Below, in pieces: positions 1-9,147 of a DNA stretch of 64,000 nt (the stretch's first letter is position 1; each line of letters opens with the position of its first letter). Location: the NCBI RefSeq assembly GCF_008807375.1, contig NZ_CP043311.1, positions 5,374,001 to 5,438,000 on the forward strand, read 5' to 3'. The notes beneath the pieces were generated by a model. It did no database searches and was not told where the DNA came from. It worked only from the letters and a program-made list of their open reading frames with translations. The stretch comes from Pseudomonas lalkuanensis (GTDB lineage Bacteria > Pseudomonadota > Gammaproteobacteria > Pseudomonadales > Pseudomonadaceae). The position numbers and the translations under genes were made by a program.

Positions 1-155
1 GCGGGGGAGCGAGGCCGGTAGGCGTCCGCCGGAAGGTTGGGCGTGGGTAGTTGGCGTTCGATTTCGTTGCTGTTCAGGTACACCGGATTCTGTTGCGCCT
101 GGGCCTGGTTGAGCACCACGCAGCCAAGCGCGAGCAGTACTGCTGAAGCGCGCAT
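1..155 (-). CDS. Secreted protein of unknown function, 3' part cut by window edge
   Basis: The first 51 codons are present; the rest lies outside the window. The start ATG is preceded by AGGGAG about 7 bases upstream. The protein opens with a short signal peptide (MRASAVLLALG..., ending near AQA) followed by a mature N-terminus QQNPVYLN. That predicts export to the periplasm or beyond. I do not recognise the family. It lies about 75 bases downstream of the glycine-rich lipoprotein gene on the same strand, so the two may be co-transcribed, although a GC-rich hairpin lies between them. Confidence 0.6.
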   Translation of the reverse strand, partial: MRASAVLLALGCVVLNQAQAQQNPVYLNSNEIERQLPTPNLPADAYRPRSP

Positions 156-197
156 GGGGTCACTCCCTGATCGCGTAGCCGGGATTTACAGGAGAGC

Positions 198-222
198 GCC
201 GGGCCCCGGAATGGAGCCCGGC
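198..222 (-). terminator. GC-rich hairpin after the glycine-rich lipoprotein gene
   Basis: Arms GCCGGGC (198-204) and GCCCGGC (216-222) lie 10 bases past the stop of the lipoprotein gene. There is no clear U-run, so it could be a weak terminator or a pausing/mRNA-stabilising hairpin between the two minus-strand genes. Confidence 0.35.
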
Positions 223-231
223 GAAAGGCGG

Positions 232-2238
232 TCAGTTGCCCTGGCCACCCAGCAGGCCGCCACCGAGGGTGCCGGTCAGGCTTCCGGAAACGGTGCCTTG
301 CAGCGACACACCCAGGTCACCCACGGCCCCGCCACTTGCCGATCCACCTTCGAGCAGGGTGCCGACCTTTTCGACCACCTGGCCGGTGCCGCCGACGGTC
401 TGTCCGACCTGGCTCACCACCGGGTTGCTGCTGGCGACGTCCACCTGCTGGCCAAGGCTGCTCACCGCACCACCGACCTGCTGCACCAGGTTGCCGGCCG
501 GGTCGCCCAGACCGCTTGCGTCGCCCACGGACTGGGTCGCGGCACCAACCGTCTGCACCACCGGGGTCAGCGCGCCTCCCACATCGCTGGTGAGCGCCGC
601 GACGGGCGCACCAGCCGGGTTGTTGGTCACGCCGTCGCCGCCTACCAGGGTGCCGAGGGATGCCACGGTCTGCCCGGTTTCCACCACCGCACCACCCGCG
701 GCGCTGACCAGGCCATTGCCGCTGCCGGCATCCAGCCCGCTGCCGGCCCCGGCCACCACGCCACCGGCGGTTTCCAGCAGGTTGTCCACAGGCGCGGCGA
801 GGCCGGTCTGCTGGCCGATCTGCCCAGTGGTAGCGGCCACCTCGCCGACCAGGGTGTCCAGGCCCGCCTGTGGGCTGCTGCCGCCTTCCGCCTGATCGAG
901 CAGGCCGCCACCGGTGGAGAGGGCGTCGCCAGTCTTCGCCAGGGTGTCACCAACAGCCTCGCCAAGGGGGTTATCGACACCATCGGCCACCTTGTCGCCG
1001 ACGGCCCCGAGGGTTTCCCCAGCCTTGTCCAGCAGACTGCCCACAGGCTGGTCCAGGCCCGTAGCGCTGCCCAGCTTGCCGGTCACGCTTTCGGCCAGGC
1101 TGACCACCGGCACCAGCTTGTCACCGACGGCTCCGGTAACGTCGCCCAGCGGGCCACTGGTGGCAGCGGTGTCCAGGGTGTTGCCAAGCATGGAGACCTG
1201 TTCGCCAACACCGTCCACCAGGGTGCCGGCCTTGTCCACAACACCGCCGACGGTACCGCCAAGCACCGGCAGGTGCTCTATGGCCGATGAGTCGGAGACG
1301 GCCTTCACGCCATCGCCCAGCGCCGAAACGCCGCCGCCTACTTCACTCACGGCCTCACCCAGGCTGCCCACTGTGGTGCCCAGGGCGTTGCCGTCCTTGC
1401 CCAACTGGCCGACGCCATTCTGGATGCCATCCCCCAGGCTGTCGGTGGCCTGGCCGACCGAAGACACCAGGTCGCCCGCCCCGCCAGTGAGGTCCTGGTT
1501 GCCCGCGAGAGGGAGATTGCCGACGGCCTGGCCCGCTTGATCGACGGCATTACCGGCGCCGGACACGATGCCGCCAGCGTCCTGCAGCACTTCGGCGGTC
1601 ACCAGGCTGGGAGACGTAGTTCCGCCGCCAGTGCCACCGCCAGTACCCCCACCGTTGCCTCCGCCGGTACCGCCATCGACGACACCACCACCCGTGCCGC
1701 CTCCCGTACCGCCGCCAGTACCACCATCGACGACGCCACCGCCAGTGCCGCCTCCGCTACCACCGCCGGTTCCACCACCGACGCCGCCGGTACCTCCGCC
1801 AGTGCTTCCGCCGGTACCGCCATCGACGACGCCACCACCTGTGCCGCCTCCAGTACCGCCGCCCGAGCCGCCACCCACACCACCGCCGGTACCGCCGCCA
1901 GTGCTTCCACCGGTGCCACCATCGACGACGCCACCACCCGTGCCGCCGCCAGTGCTTCCTCCAGTTCCACCACCAACACCGCCGGCACTGCCGGTGCCTC
2001 CGCCGGTGCCGCCATCCACGACGCCACCACCCGTGCCACCGCCGGTGCCATCTCCCGTACCGCCAGCCCCCGCATCTCCACCATCAGCGCCCGCGTTGGC
2101 ATCGGCGGGTGCATCGCTGCTCGCGCTGTCGACGAAGCTCTTCGAGCCCCCGCCGCCACTGCTGCAACCGGTCAGGGAGAACACCATCGCCAGGGTCAGG
2201 GCAGAGCCCAGGTTGATCCAGTTCGTCTTGTTCTTCAT
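232..2238 (-). CDS. Glycine-rich repeat lipoprotein (collagen-like annotated family)
   Basis: A 668-residue protein with a lipoprotein signal: basic start, hydrophobic stretch and lipobox LTGC with Cys25, so it should be lipid-anchored to the envelope. Residues about 45-215 are almost pure Gly/Thr/Ser/Val in reiterated blocks of the type GGGVVDGGTGG. Residues 215-668 are a longer-period repeat region rich in VG, LG, DKAG and SLG steps, ending in a glycine-rich tail. Databases tend to call such Pseudomonas proteins collagen-like, but the Gly block is not a proline-containing G-X-Y pattern, so that label describes composition only. AGGGA lies 5 bases before the ATG. A surface or biofilm-matrix role is inference. 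Confidence 0.8.
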   Translation of the reverse strand: MKNKTNWINLGSALTLAMVFSLTGCSSGGGGSKSFVDSASSDAPADANAGADGGDAGAGGTGDGTGGGTGGGVVDGGTGGGTGSAGGVGGGTGGSTGGGTGGGVVDGGTGGSTGGGTGGGVGGGSGGGTGGGTGGGVVDGGTGGSTGGGTGGVGGGTGGGSGGGTGGGVVDGGTGGGTGGGTGGGVVDGGTGGGNGGGTGGGTGGGTTSPSLVTAEVLQDAGGIVSGAGNAVDQAGQAVGNLPLAGNQDLTGGAGDLVSSVGQATDSLGDGIQNGVGQLGKDGNALGTTVGSLGEAVSEVGGGVSALGDGVKAVSDSSAIEHLPVLGGTVGGVVDKAGTLVDGVGEQVSMLGNTLDTAATSGPLGDVTGAVGDKLVPVVSLAESVTGKLGSATGLDQPVGSLLDKAGETLGAVGDKVADGVDNPLGEAVGDTLAKTGDALSTGGGLLDQAEGGSSPQAGLDTLVGEVAATTGQIGQQTGLAAPVDNLLETAGGVVAGAGSGLDAGSGNGLVSAAGGAVVETGQTVASLGTLVGGDGVTNNPAGAPVAALTSDVGGALTPVVQTVGAATQSVGDASGLGDPAGNLVQQVGGAVSSLGQQVDVASSNPVVSQVGQTVGGTGQVVEKVGTLLEGGSASGGAVGDLGVSLQGTVSGSLTGTLGGGLLGGQGN

Positions 2239-2483
2239 ATGCGTCCCTATCTCGTCTTGCCTAGTCGCCGGGGCCCCTCAGCCCCGTACTTCTGAGGTCA
2301 TGACAGATCAGTGAACCGCCCTAGACAATCTTCGACTTGGTATTAACCGTTTCTATAAGGCACGCTGAATCCCACGGCTGGCGCGGGTTTCAGCGCTTTC
2401 TGGACGTTCGGGATGCAACCAGTGCGCGCGCGAAAGAGCGCCTCGGGCATACTAGGCGCCCCCTCGAACCCATGGAGATCGCC

Positions 2484-2930
2484 ATGCCCAAGGCCTGGTG
2501 GCTGCTCGCCCTGCCCTTCGTCGCTGGCGCCTTCCTGCCGCTGCAGGCGGGTATCAATGGCCAACTGGCCAAACAGATTTCCAGCGTCATGAGCGCTGCC
2601 CTGGTGTCCTTCCTGGTGGGCACCCTCGCCCTGCTCGCGGTGGTGCTGATACAGCGAGAAATGCCGACCTTCGAGGCGCTCAAGGGCGTGAGCTGGTGGC
2701 AATGGGGCGGCGGCCTGCTGGGCGCGGTGTTCATCGCTACCGCCGCCTTCGCCGGTCCGCGCATCGGCGCCCTGCTGTTCATGACGCTGGTGCTGGCCGG
2801 GCAACTGAGCATGGCGCTGATGCTGGACCACTTCGGCTGGGCGGGTTATCGCGAGGCGCCTGTCAGCATCGGCAAACTGGCTGGCCTGGCGCTGATCATC
2901 GGCGGCGTCTGGCTCATTCGTCGGGGATGA
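2484..2930 (+). CDS. DMT-type small membrane protein, YdcZ/DUF606 family
   Basis: A 148-residue, very hydrophobic protein with about five membrane segments and the family-like opening 'LPFVAGAFLPLQAGINGQLA'. Members of the YdcZ (DUF606) branch of the drug/metabolite transporter superfamily are half-size inner-membrane transporters that act as dimers; substrates are mostly unknown. I chose ATG 2484 because GGAGAT (2474-2479) is a good ribosome site just upstream; that sequence would be coding if the ATG at 2472 were used. The reading frame is open further upstream but without family sequence. Confidence 0.8.
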   Translation: MPKAWWLLALPFVAGAFLPLQAGINGQLAKQISSVMSAALVSFLVGTLALLAVVLIQREMPTFEALKGVSWWQWGGGLLGAVFIATAAFAGPRIGALLFMTLVLAGQLSMALMLDHFGWAGYREAPVSIGKLAGLALIIGGVWLIRRG

Positions 2931-3015
2931 ACGGCACCAATATCAACTTGATGTCATTGCGTTGGCAGAACGACTAAGCTCAGCCGACCTCTGCTGTATC
3001 TGTGATCACAGAAAG

Positions 3016-4182
3016 ATGACCGACGCCGACCTCCCTCATTCCCCGGAGCGTTTCAGTCTCTGGCGCGAAGTACAGGACACCCGTTCGCGCACACGACTCG
3101 GCGGCGTCTATTACCTGCTGGCCTGGCTGCTGTGCTGGCAGTTCAGCGCGGCGCCGCTGCAGCACCTGGCCGTGGGTTCGATCGGCAGTGCGTTCTTCGC
3201 ACTGTTGCTGGCGGCGCGGCTGCTGCACCGTCCCCCCGAAGCGGGCAGCGAGACCGAACTGCAGCGCTGGCTGGACCGCCACTGGGGCGTAATCCTGGTG
3301 TCGTCCGTTGGCTGGGGCCTGGCCCACGGCTGGGTGCTGTTGGCCCCCGACTTCCAGCCTTCCCGCCTGATCGCCACGCTGGCCACCGTGGCCTTCAGTA
3401 CCGCGATGACCTTCAACTTCTCCATGCGCCGGCGCCGTGCAATCATCGCCATCCTGATGCTGTACCTGCCGGGGCTGCTGGTGCTGGCGGTATCGCCGGA
3501 GGGCACGCGGGCCGAGCTCATCACCCTCGCCTTCTACTTCAGCTACCTGCTGCTGGCGTTGAATCGCAGCCACCGCGAATACACCAACATGCTTGCCCTG
3601 GAACTGCAGCTGCTGGAGCAGCGCCAGCGTCTGGATATCCTCAGCCGCACCGACGGCCTGACCCAGCTGGGCAACCGCTACCAGTTCAACAACCTGTTTC
3701 CGGCCATGTGCGCCAGCGCCCAGCGCCATGGCAGCGAGCTGTCGCTGCTGCTGATGGACATCGATTTCTTCAAGCGGATCAACGACGAGCACGGCCACAG
3801 CGTAGGCGATGCCTGCCTGCGGGCATTCGGCGAGCGCATGCGTGAATTCTTCCGTCGCGACAGCGACGCCCTGCTGCGCCTGGGCGGCGAAGAGTTCGGC
3901 GTGCTGATGCCCGACACCAGCATGGAGCAGGCCCGCCAGCTGGCCGAGCTGTTCCGCGAGGACCTGGCCAACCGTGGCTTCGAGCTCGGCGGCCAGCACC
4001 TGCCGGTGACCGCCAGCCTGGGTCTGGGCCGCCTCGACGAACGCGACGGTGGCAGCGCCGAGGCCTTCTTCAAGCGCGTGGACGATGCACTGTACCGCGC
4101 CAAGGCACTGGGGCGGGACAGGTTGGAAATGGCGGGAGAGGAACCCGGTCCAGCGTCCATCTCGCCGGGTGGCTCGTCCTGA
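3016..4182 (+). CDS. Membrane-anchored diguanylate cyclase (GGDEF)
   Basis: 388 residues. The N-terminal half (about 25-190) has around six hydrophobic segments, resembling a MASE-type membrane sensor. The C-terminal half is a GGDEF domain that makes c-di-GMP from two GTP. The signature GGEEF at about residue 290 is intact and is preceded by RDSD exactly five residues upstream, the inhibitory I-site (RxxD), so product inhibition is predicted. The DGLTQLGNR motif also fits the family. There is no EAL domain, so only synthesis is predicted. ATG 3016 was preferred to an upstream in-frame TTG at 2962 because it gives the normal family N-terminus. The signal sensed is unknown. Confidence 0.88.
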   Translation: MTDADLPHSPERFSLWREVQDTRSRTRLGGVYYLLAWLLCWQFSAAPLQHLAVGSIGSAFFALLLAARLLHRPPEAGSETELQRWLDRHWGVILVSSVGWGLAHGWVLLAPDFQPSRLIATLATVAFSTAMTFNFSMRRRRAIIAILMLYLPGLLVLAVSPEGTRAELITLAFYFSYLLLALNRSHREYTNMLALELQLLEQRQRLDILSRTDGLTQLGNRYQFNNLFPAMCASAQRHGSELSLLLMDIDFFKRINDEHGHSVGDACLRAFGERMREFFRRDSDALLRLGGEEFGVLMPDTSMEQARQLAELFREDLANRGFELGGQHLPVTASLGLGRLDERDGGSAEAFFKRVDDALYRAKALGRDRLEMAGEEPGPASISPGGSS

Positions 4183-4689
4183 AAAGGAACGGGTGATTCG
4201 TTCGCAGTGGTGGTGATTTCAATCTGCGCTGACGTTGAAGTGACAGGCCAAAAACGGAGTTCCAAGCTTTCGCGCCAACCTGCTCCCCCTCACCCCCGCC
4301 CCCTCTCCCTGAAGAGGAGAGGGGTGACTCGCGCCGGCAAATTCAAAGTCATCCTGAAGCCCATACGCCGCCTGAAGCTGGGCAGAAGCGGTGGGGCAGC
4401 GAGCTCGCCCCTTCAGAAGGCCGAGCGGAATCGTTGCAAAGGGGGACGAGCGGCATGGATGCCGCGAGAGGCGTGTGGGGCCATGGATGGCCCCTCGCGC
4501 CACGCCCCCGGCGCAATGATGGAGGGAGGGAACCCCGGCGAAGCCGCGGCCGGATGCAGGGGCAAGCCTTTTGGTTCCTTTTTGTGGGCGGCATTCCGAC
4601 GTTTGAAAAAGGGACTCGCCTGGGAAGGCGAAACCAGAAACAGCCGCAAAACTCGGCAAGCAGCTTGGCTCAGAACTTTACAGCTCCAC
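4183..4689. other. 507-base gene-free stretch with several hairpins
   Basis: Between a diguanylate cyclase and a convergent chemoreceptor gene. It holds a C-rich hairpin (CCCCTCTC/GAGAGGGG, 4301-4325) related to copies near 14.3, 45.1 and 49.2 kb. It also holds two short palindromes built on the same CATGGATG core: GCGGCATGGATGCCGC (4450-4465) and GGGGCCATGGATGGCCCC (4477-4494). Further on are a T-run/A-run pair (near 4579-4615) and a GCC/GGC mini-hairpin just after it. Parts resemble a multicopy intergenic element I recall from other Pseudomonas genomes. No convincing coding sequence was found: the open frames here have no good ribosome site or known domain. Confidence 0.6.
4301..4325. repeat. 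C-rich palindrome, CCCTCTCC...GGAGAGGG family
   Basis: Perfect 8-base arms CCCCTCTC and GAGAGGGG. The stretch through GACTCGCGCCGGCAA directly after it is nearly identical to the copy at 45107-45131 and its flank, showing a dispersed element rather than a chance terminator. Confidence 0.65.
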
Positions 4690-6621
4690 TCACAACCTGA
4701 ATTTGCCCACTTGCTGCGCCAGGTCGCCGGCCAGGCGGCTCAGGGTCTGGCATTCCTCGCGGCAGCCGCGCACTTCGCTGGCGGTGGCGTGGGCCAGGTC
4801 GGCGATGCCCTGGACATTGCGGTTGATTTCCTCGGTCACCGACGACTGCTCTTCGGTCGCTGCCGCCACCTGGTGGTTCATGTCGCTGATGCGCTCCACC
4901 TGATCGGTGATGGCGCCGAGGGACGTGCCGGTGCGCTGGCTGGCCTCGACGCCCGTGCCGGTGGCAGCCTGGCCGGCGTGCATGGAATGCACCGCGGTTT
5001 CAGCGCCGTGCTTGAGACGCTGGATCATCTGCTGGATTTCGTCGGTGGACGACTGGGTGCGGCTGGCCAGGGTCCGTACCTCGTCGGCGACCACGGCGAA
5101 GCCCCGGCCCATCTCGCCTGCGCGGGCGGCTTCGATGGCGGCGTTCAGCGCCAGCAGGTTGGTCTGTTCGGAGATGCCACGGATCACCGCCAGCACCTGG
5201 TCGATGGAAGCGACATGGCTGGCCAGCTCACTCACAGCCGAAGCCGCGACGCCGATCTCGTCGGACATTTTCTCGATATGGCCCACCGACTCGCCCACTA
5301 CCTGGCGCGCCTGCAGGGATTCATCGCGGGCGTTCTGCGAGGCATGGGCGGCGGCGCCGGCGTTGCGGGCGATTTCCTGCACCGTGAGGCCCATCTCGTG
5401 CACGGCGGTCGCCACCATGTCGGTCATTTCCTGCTGCTGGCCGGCGCGGGTCGCGGTGTTGTCCACCACCTGCGCCACCTGGCCGACCACCTTGTGCAGG
5501 CGCTGGCTGGTGTCCAGCACTTCGCCGATCAGGCTGCGCTGGCTTTCCAGGAAACGATTGAAACCACGGGCGAGGTCACCGAGTTCGTCCGCGCGGCCTT
5601 CGTCCAGGCGACGGGTGAGGTCACCGCCACCACCGCCGATTTCCACCAATGCCGCGGTGACCTGGCGAATCGGCCGCACCAGCCCACGGGCCAGCACCAC
5701 CACCAGGAGCAGGCACAGCGCGAGCACGCCGAAACCAGCGAAGCTGCTGGTCACCATGGCCTTGCGTGCCTCGGCGTAGATTTCCGCTTCCGGCACTTCG
5801 CTCACCAGTTGCCAGCCGAGGCTTTCCAGCGGACGGGACAGGGCGAGGTAGTCCTCGCCATCACGGCTGAAGCGGATGGCCTTGCCACCGGACGCCAGCA
5901 GCCCGGAGGCGGAGTCGGTACCGAAGACGTCGGCCAGGCGCGCGCTGCCGTTCAGGGCAGCGTCCGGGTGGACCTTGATGTTGCCCTCGTTGTCCATCAG
6001 GAACACCCGGCCGCGCTCGCCGAAGCGGAAATCGCGGATCATCTCGGACATGGACTGCAGGCTGTAGCCCAGGCCGGAGACGCCAAGGGTTCTGCCGTTA
6101 CGGCTGATGCGCTGGTTGATGAACAGGGTGGGCAGGCGGGTGCCCTTGTCGATGTCGATTTCCAGCACTCGGTTACGGTTGCTGTCCACCAGCCGGTAGA
6201 ACCACTGGTTCTCCGGCTGGCTGCGGGAAATGGTGCGCGCCAGCCCCTGGCCCGTGTAGTAGTGGCCGCTGTCCATCACGGCGATGGAGGTGGTCGTCGC
6301 GTTCTGCTGGGCGCGCACACCCTCCAGGTAGCGGGCGAAAGCCTCGGCGCGGGCCGGGTCCTCGCCTTCGGCGAGCCAGTCCTGCACCAGGGCGTTCTCG
6401 GCGATGCTGGCGTTGGCCGTGATGGGCGCGGCCAGGGTGCGCTCCAGGGCATTGCCGATGGCCTGTACGCGGGCGGGCAAGGCTTCATCCAGCAGGAAAC
6501 GTTCGGTCAGGCGGTTCATCAGTACCGAGTAGATGCCGATGACGATAAGGATGCCGGCGAGCAGGGCCGCGCCCATGCTGAGGATCAGCTGCCACTGAAT
6601 GCTGCGTTGCCAGAGGCGCAT
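4690..6621 (-). CDS. Methyl-accepting chemotaxis protein with periplasmic Cache-type sensor
   Basis: 643 residues. Order: short cytoplasmic start, TM1 (about 13-35), large periplasmic sensor of roughly 240 residues with dCache features ([17 protein letters not shown]), TM2 (about 288-310), HAMP, and a full signalling domain carrying the hairpin motif [19 protein letters not shown]. It should bind a small ligand outside and control CheA. The ligand is not predictable from the sequence. ATG 6621 was chosen over an upstream start because AAGGAG sits 9 bases before it and the hydrophobic segment follows at once. The promoter region carries AT-rich inverted repeats (6674-6697). Confidence 0.9.
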   Translation of the reverse strand: MRLWQRSIQWQLILSMGAALLAGILIVIGIYSVLMNRLTERFLLDEALPARVQAIGNALERTLAAPITANASIAENALVQDWLAEGEDPARAEAFARYLEGVRAQQNATTTSIAVMDSGHYYTGQGLARTISRSQPENQWFYRLVDSNRNRVLEIDIDKGTRLPTLFINQRISRNGRTLGVSGLGYSLQSMSEMIRDFRFGERGRVFLMDNEGNIKVHPDAALNGSARLADVFGTDSASGLLASGGKAIRFSRDGEDYLALSRPLESLGWQLVSEVPEAEIYAEARKAMVTSSFAGFGVLALCLLLVVVLARGLVRPIRQVTAALVEIGGGGGDLTRRLDEGRADELGDLARGFNRFLESQRSLIGEVLDTSQRLHKVVGQVAQVVDNTATRAGQQQEMTDMVATAVHEMGLTVQEIARNAGAAAHASQNARDESLQARQVVGESVGHIEKMSDEIGVAASAVSELASHVASIDQVLAVIRGISEQTNLLALNAAIEAARAGEMGRGFAVVADEVRTLASRTQSSTDEIQQMIQRLKHGAETAVHSMHAGQAATGTGVEASQRTGTSLGAITDQVERISDMNHQVAAATEEQSSVTEEINRNVQGIADLAHATASEVRGCREECQTLSRLAGDLAQQVGKFRL

Positions 6622-6673
6622 GGAGTTGTCTCCTTGGGAGTTCTTGTTGGAGGCAGGACGAGGGAACGAATAA

Positions 6674-6697
6674 TTGTATACAAATTGTTCGACAATT
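6674..6697. promoter_or_regulatory. Overlapping inverted repeats upstream of the chemoreceptor, candidate operator
   Basis: Perfect palindrome TTGTATACAA (6674-6683), followed at once by AATTGT-TCG-ACAATT (6683-6697). Together they form an array of TTGT/ACAA half-sites about 53 bases before the chemoreceptor ATG, in an unusually AT-rich patch. TTGTATACAA resembles operators bound by FCD-type GntR regulators. The regulator is not adjacent, so this is a sequence-based guess. Confidence 0.4.
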
Positions 6698-6756
6698 TTC
6701 CCATCCATTGCCAACAACTCATATCGGCGCCCAATGCAAAAAACTTGAACGCTCAG

Positions 6757-9147
6757 TCAGTCCGTGACGGCGAACTCCAGACGAGCGGTCTGCCCGGTTT
6801 CGTCCAGTACGCTCAACTGGTGGCGGCCGCTGCGCCGGAACTCCTGGTTGAAGCTCTCCTCCGCAGATGTGGCGGTGAGCGGTGCGCCATCGAGGAACCA
6901 CCAGCGCCGGCCGCTGCCACCGAGGGTGGAGAGCTTGAGGCGCAGGGGCTCGGCGCTGCCGGACGGACGGCGCAGCTGGTCGCCCTCGCGCACGCCGACG
7001 ATGGACAGCGGCGCCGCGGCCGGCGGCAATTGCGGCGGGCAGGCCGGGTCTACCAATGGCAAGCGCGCGGCACGCCGTTCGCGACGGGGCAGCCAGGGTT
7101 CCAGTGGCGCCGGCCAGAGCACCAGCTCGCGCGCCTGGGCGCCGCTGCAACCGGCGGCCACCTGGCGGCCTTCGGTATTCACCCACAGCGGCTGGCGCAA
7201 GCCGAGCCCGAGGGGCTGGTCGGCAGCCAGCAGGGTCGGCGGCGTGGTGCCTTCGAGCGTCCAGGCAAAACGCTGGCGGCGACAGTTGGGGTCGCCCTTG
7301 GCCATGGGCTGGCCGAGGGGCCAGCAGATCGCGGCCACGCCGACTTCCGGCGGTTGCGGGTCCACCGGCTGGGCGATGCCGCGCTGGGTATCGCGATTGA
7401 CCAGCAGGTCGTGCACCTGCAACAGCAGGGGCGCGGCCGAGGCCAGGCCGAACTGGCCAGGTACCGGCGTACCGTCGGGTCGGCCGATCCAGATGCCGAT
7501 CAGATGACGCGGCCCGACGCCGATGGCCCAGGCATCGCGGAAGCCGTAGCTGGTACCGGTCTTCCAGGCCAGCACCGGGCGCTGGGTCAGGCGTGCACGC
7601 GGATCGCGGTCCGGGCGCGCCTGACCGGCCAGGATGCGACGGATGATCCAGGCGGCGCCGGGGGACAGCAGGCGGCGTTCCTGCAACGCATCCTGGGGCT
7701 GCAGGCGCAGATGGGCGACGCGCCCCTGGCGGGCGAAGGCGCTGTAGCCGCTGACCAGCTCTTCCAGCCTGCTGCCGGCGCCGCCGAGAATCAGTGCCAG
7801 GTTCGGCTCGCTGGCCGCCGGCAGCACCAGCGGCACGCCGACATTGCGCAGCTCGCCGGCGAAACGCTTCGGGCCGTAGGCCTCCAGCAATTGCACTGCC
7901 GGCAGGTTGAGGGACATGCCCAATGCCTCGCTGGCGGACACCGGGCCGATGAAGCCGGCGGCGAAGTTGCCGGGGCGGTAATCACCGTAGCGCCGGGGCA
8001 CGTCCTGCAAAAGGGATTCGGAGTGGATCAGCCCGGCATCCAGGGCCATGCCGTAGAGGAACGGCTTGAGGGTGGAACCGGGCGAGCGCAGCGACTCGAC
8101 CATATCCACATGGCCAAAACGGCGTTCGTCGGCGATGTCGACCGAGCCCAGATAGGCGCGCACGGCCATGGTCTGGTGCTCCACCACCAGGATGGCCGCC
8201 GAGGTGCGTTCCGGCAGGCGTGCGCGCCAGCCCAGCAGCAGGTCTTCCAGGCGGCGCTGCAGGGCCGCGTCGAGGGTCGTGCGGATCAGCGGCGGGCTCT
8301 TGGAGGTGTTCAGCCGCCGCGCAAGCAATGGCGCCAGGCTGGGTTCCTGGCGCGGCGCCAGGAGCACCGGTTCTTCCATGGCTTCCTTCACCGCGCCTTT
8401 GGGCCAGACGTCGAACTGCGCCAGGCGCCGCAACACCTTGTCCCGCGCGGCCTGGGCAGCTTCGGGGTGACGGTCCGGGCGCAACCGGCTTGGCGCCTGG
8501 GGCAATACCGCCAGCAGTGCGGCCTCGGCCCGGGTCAGCTGCGAAGGTGGCTTGCCGAGGTAGGCCCAGCTGGCGGCGGCCACGCCCTGCAGGGTGCCGC
8601 CAAAAGGCGCGCGATTGAGGTAGAGGCCGAGGATCTCGTCCTTGGACAGATGCCACTCCAGTTGCGCGGTGCGCCAGAGCTGGCGCAACTTGCCGGCAAA
8701 GGTGCGCGAGTGCGGATCGAGCAGCCGCGCCACCTGCATCGACAGGGTGCTGCCCCCGGAGAGCACACGCCCGCTGGTGAGGTTGAGCCAGGCTGCACGG
8801 ACCAGGGCCAGGGGGTTCACCCCAGGGTGCTGGTAGAACCAGCGATCCTCGTAGGTCAGCAGCGCCTCGAGGTAAAAGGGCGACACCTCGTCCTGGCTGA
8901 TGGGGTAGCGCCACACGCCATTGGCATCGGCGAAGCGCCATAGCGGCGTGCCGTCCTCGGCCAGGACCACCCGAGCCAGATCGTCATCCGGCAGGGGCAG
9001 CGGGAACAGGCGGTCCGCCGACCAGGGCAGCGCCAGCATCAGCAGCGGTATCAGCAACAAGGGCCGGCGCAGGACGCGCCAAGGGCGGCCAGACCCTATC
9101 CACGCCGTCCTGGCGGATTTCGGGTCGACCTGGGGGGGCTGGGCCAT
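6757..9147 (-). CDS. pbpC: Penicillin-binding protein 1C, glycosyltransferase/transpeptidase
   Basis: 796 residues. N-terminal membrane anchor (about 28-45), then a family 51 glycosyltransferase domain with the catalytic Glu in YEDRWFYQHPGVN (Glu100) and GGSTLSMQVARLL. Next is a transpeptidase domain with STLK (Ser358 nucleophile), SLN and KTGTS (from about 529), and a C-terminal PBP1C-type beta domain. It polymerises and may crosslink peptidoglycan on the outer face of the inner membrane. GGAGAA lies just before ATG 9147. In many proteobacteria pbpC follows the alpha-2-macroglobulin gene yfhM; here that gene is on the same strand but 5.2 kb upstream, with an adhesin gene on the other strand between them. 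Confidence 0.93.
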   Translation of the reverse strand: MAQPPQVDPKSARTAWIGSGRPWRVLRRPLLLIPLLMLALPWSADRLFPLPLPDDDLARVVLAEDGTPLWRFADANGVWRYPISQDEVSPFYLEALLTYEDRWFYQHPGVNPLALVRAAWLNLTSGRVLSGGSTLSMQVARLLDPHSRTFAGKLRQLWRTAQLEWHLSKDEILGLYLNRAPFGGTLQGVAAASWAYLGKPPSQLTRAEAALLAVLPQAPSRLRPDRHPEAAQAARDKVLRRLAQFDVWPKGAVKEAMEEPVLLAPRQEPSLAPLLARRLNTSKSPPLIRTTLDAALQRRLEDLLLGWRARLPERTSAAILVVEHQTMAVRAYLGSVDIADERRFGHVDMVESLRSPGSTLKPFLYGMALDAGLIHSESLLQDVPRRYGDYRPGNFAAGFIGPVSASEALGMSLNLPAVQLLEAYGPKRFAGELRNVGVPLVLPAASEPNLALILGGAGSRLEELVSGYSAFARQGRVAHLRLQPQDALQERRLLSPGAAWIIRRILAGQARPDRDPRARLTQRPVLAWKTGTSYGFRDAWAIGVGPRHLIGIWIGRPDGTPVPGQFGLASAAPLLLQVHDLLVNRDTQRGIAQPVDPQPPEVGVAAICWPLGQPMAKGDPNCRRQRFAWTLEGTTPPTLLAADQPLGLGLRQPLWVNTEGRQVAAGCSGAQARELVLWPAPLEPWLPRRERRAARLPLVDPACPPQLPPAAAPLSIVGVREGDQLRRPSGSAEPLRLKLSTLGGSGRRWWFLDGAPLTATSAEESFNQEFRRSGRHQLSVLDETGQTARLEFAVTD

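Noticed and set aside
1568..2314. A plus-strand proline-rich frame resembling an extensin-like protein
   Set aside because: It is the antisense of the Gly-rich lipoprotein repeats (GGC/GGT read backwards as proline and alanine codons).
4207..8943. A plus-strand open frame of 1578 codons antisense to the chemoreceptor and pbpC
   Set aside because: It covers two well-supported minus-strand genes in full, has no recognisable domains, and its His/Gln/Gly/Ala-rich composition is typical of antisense frames in GC-rich DNA.
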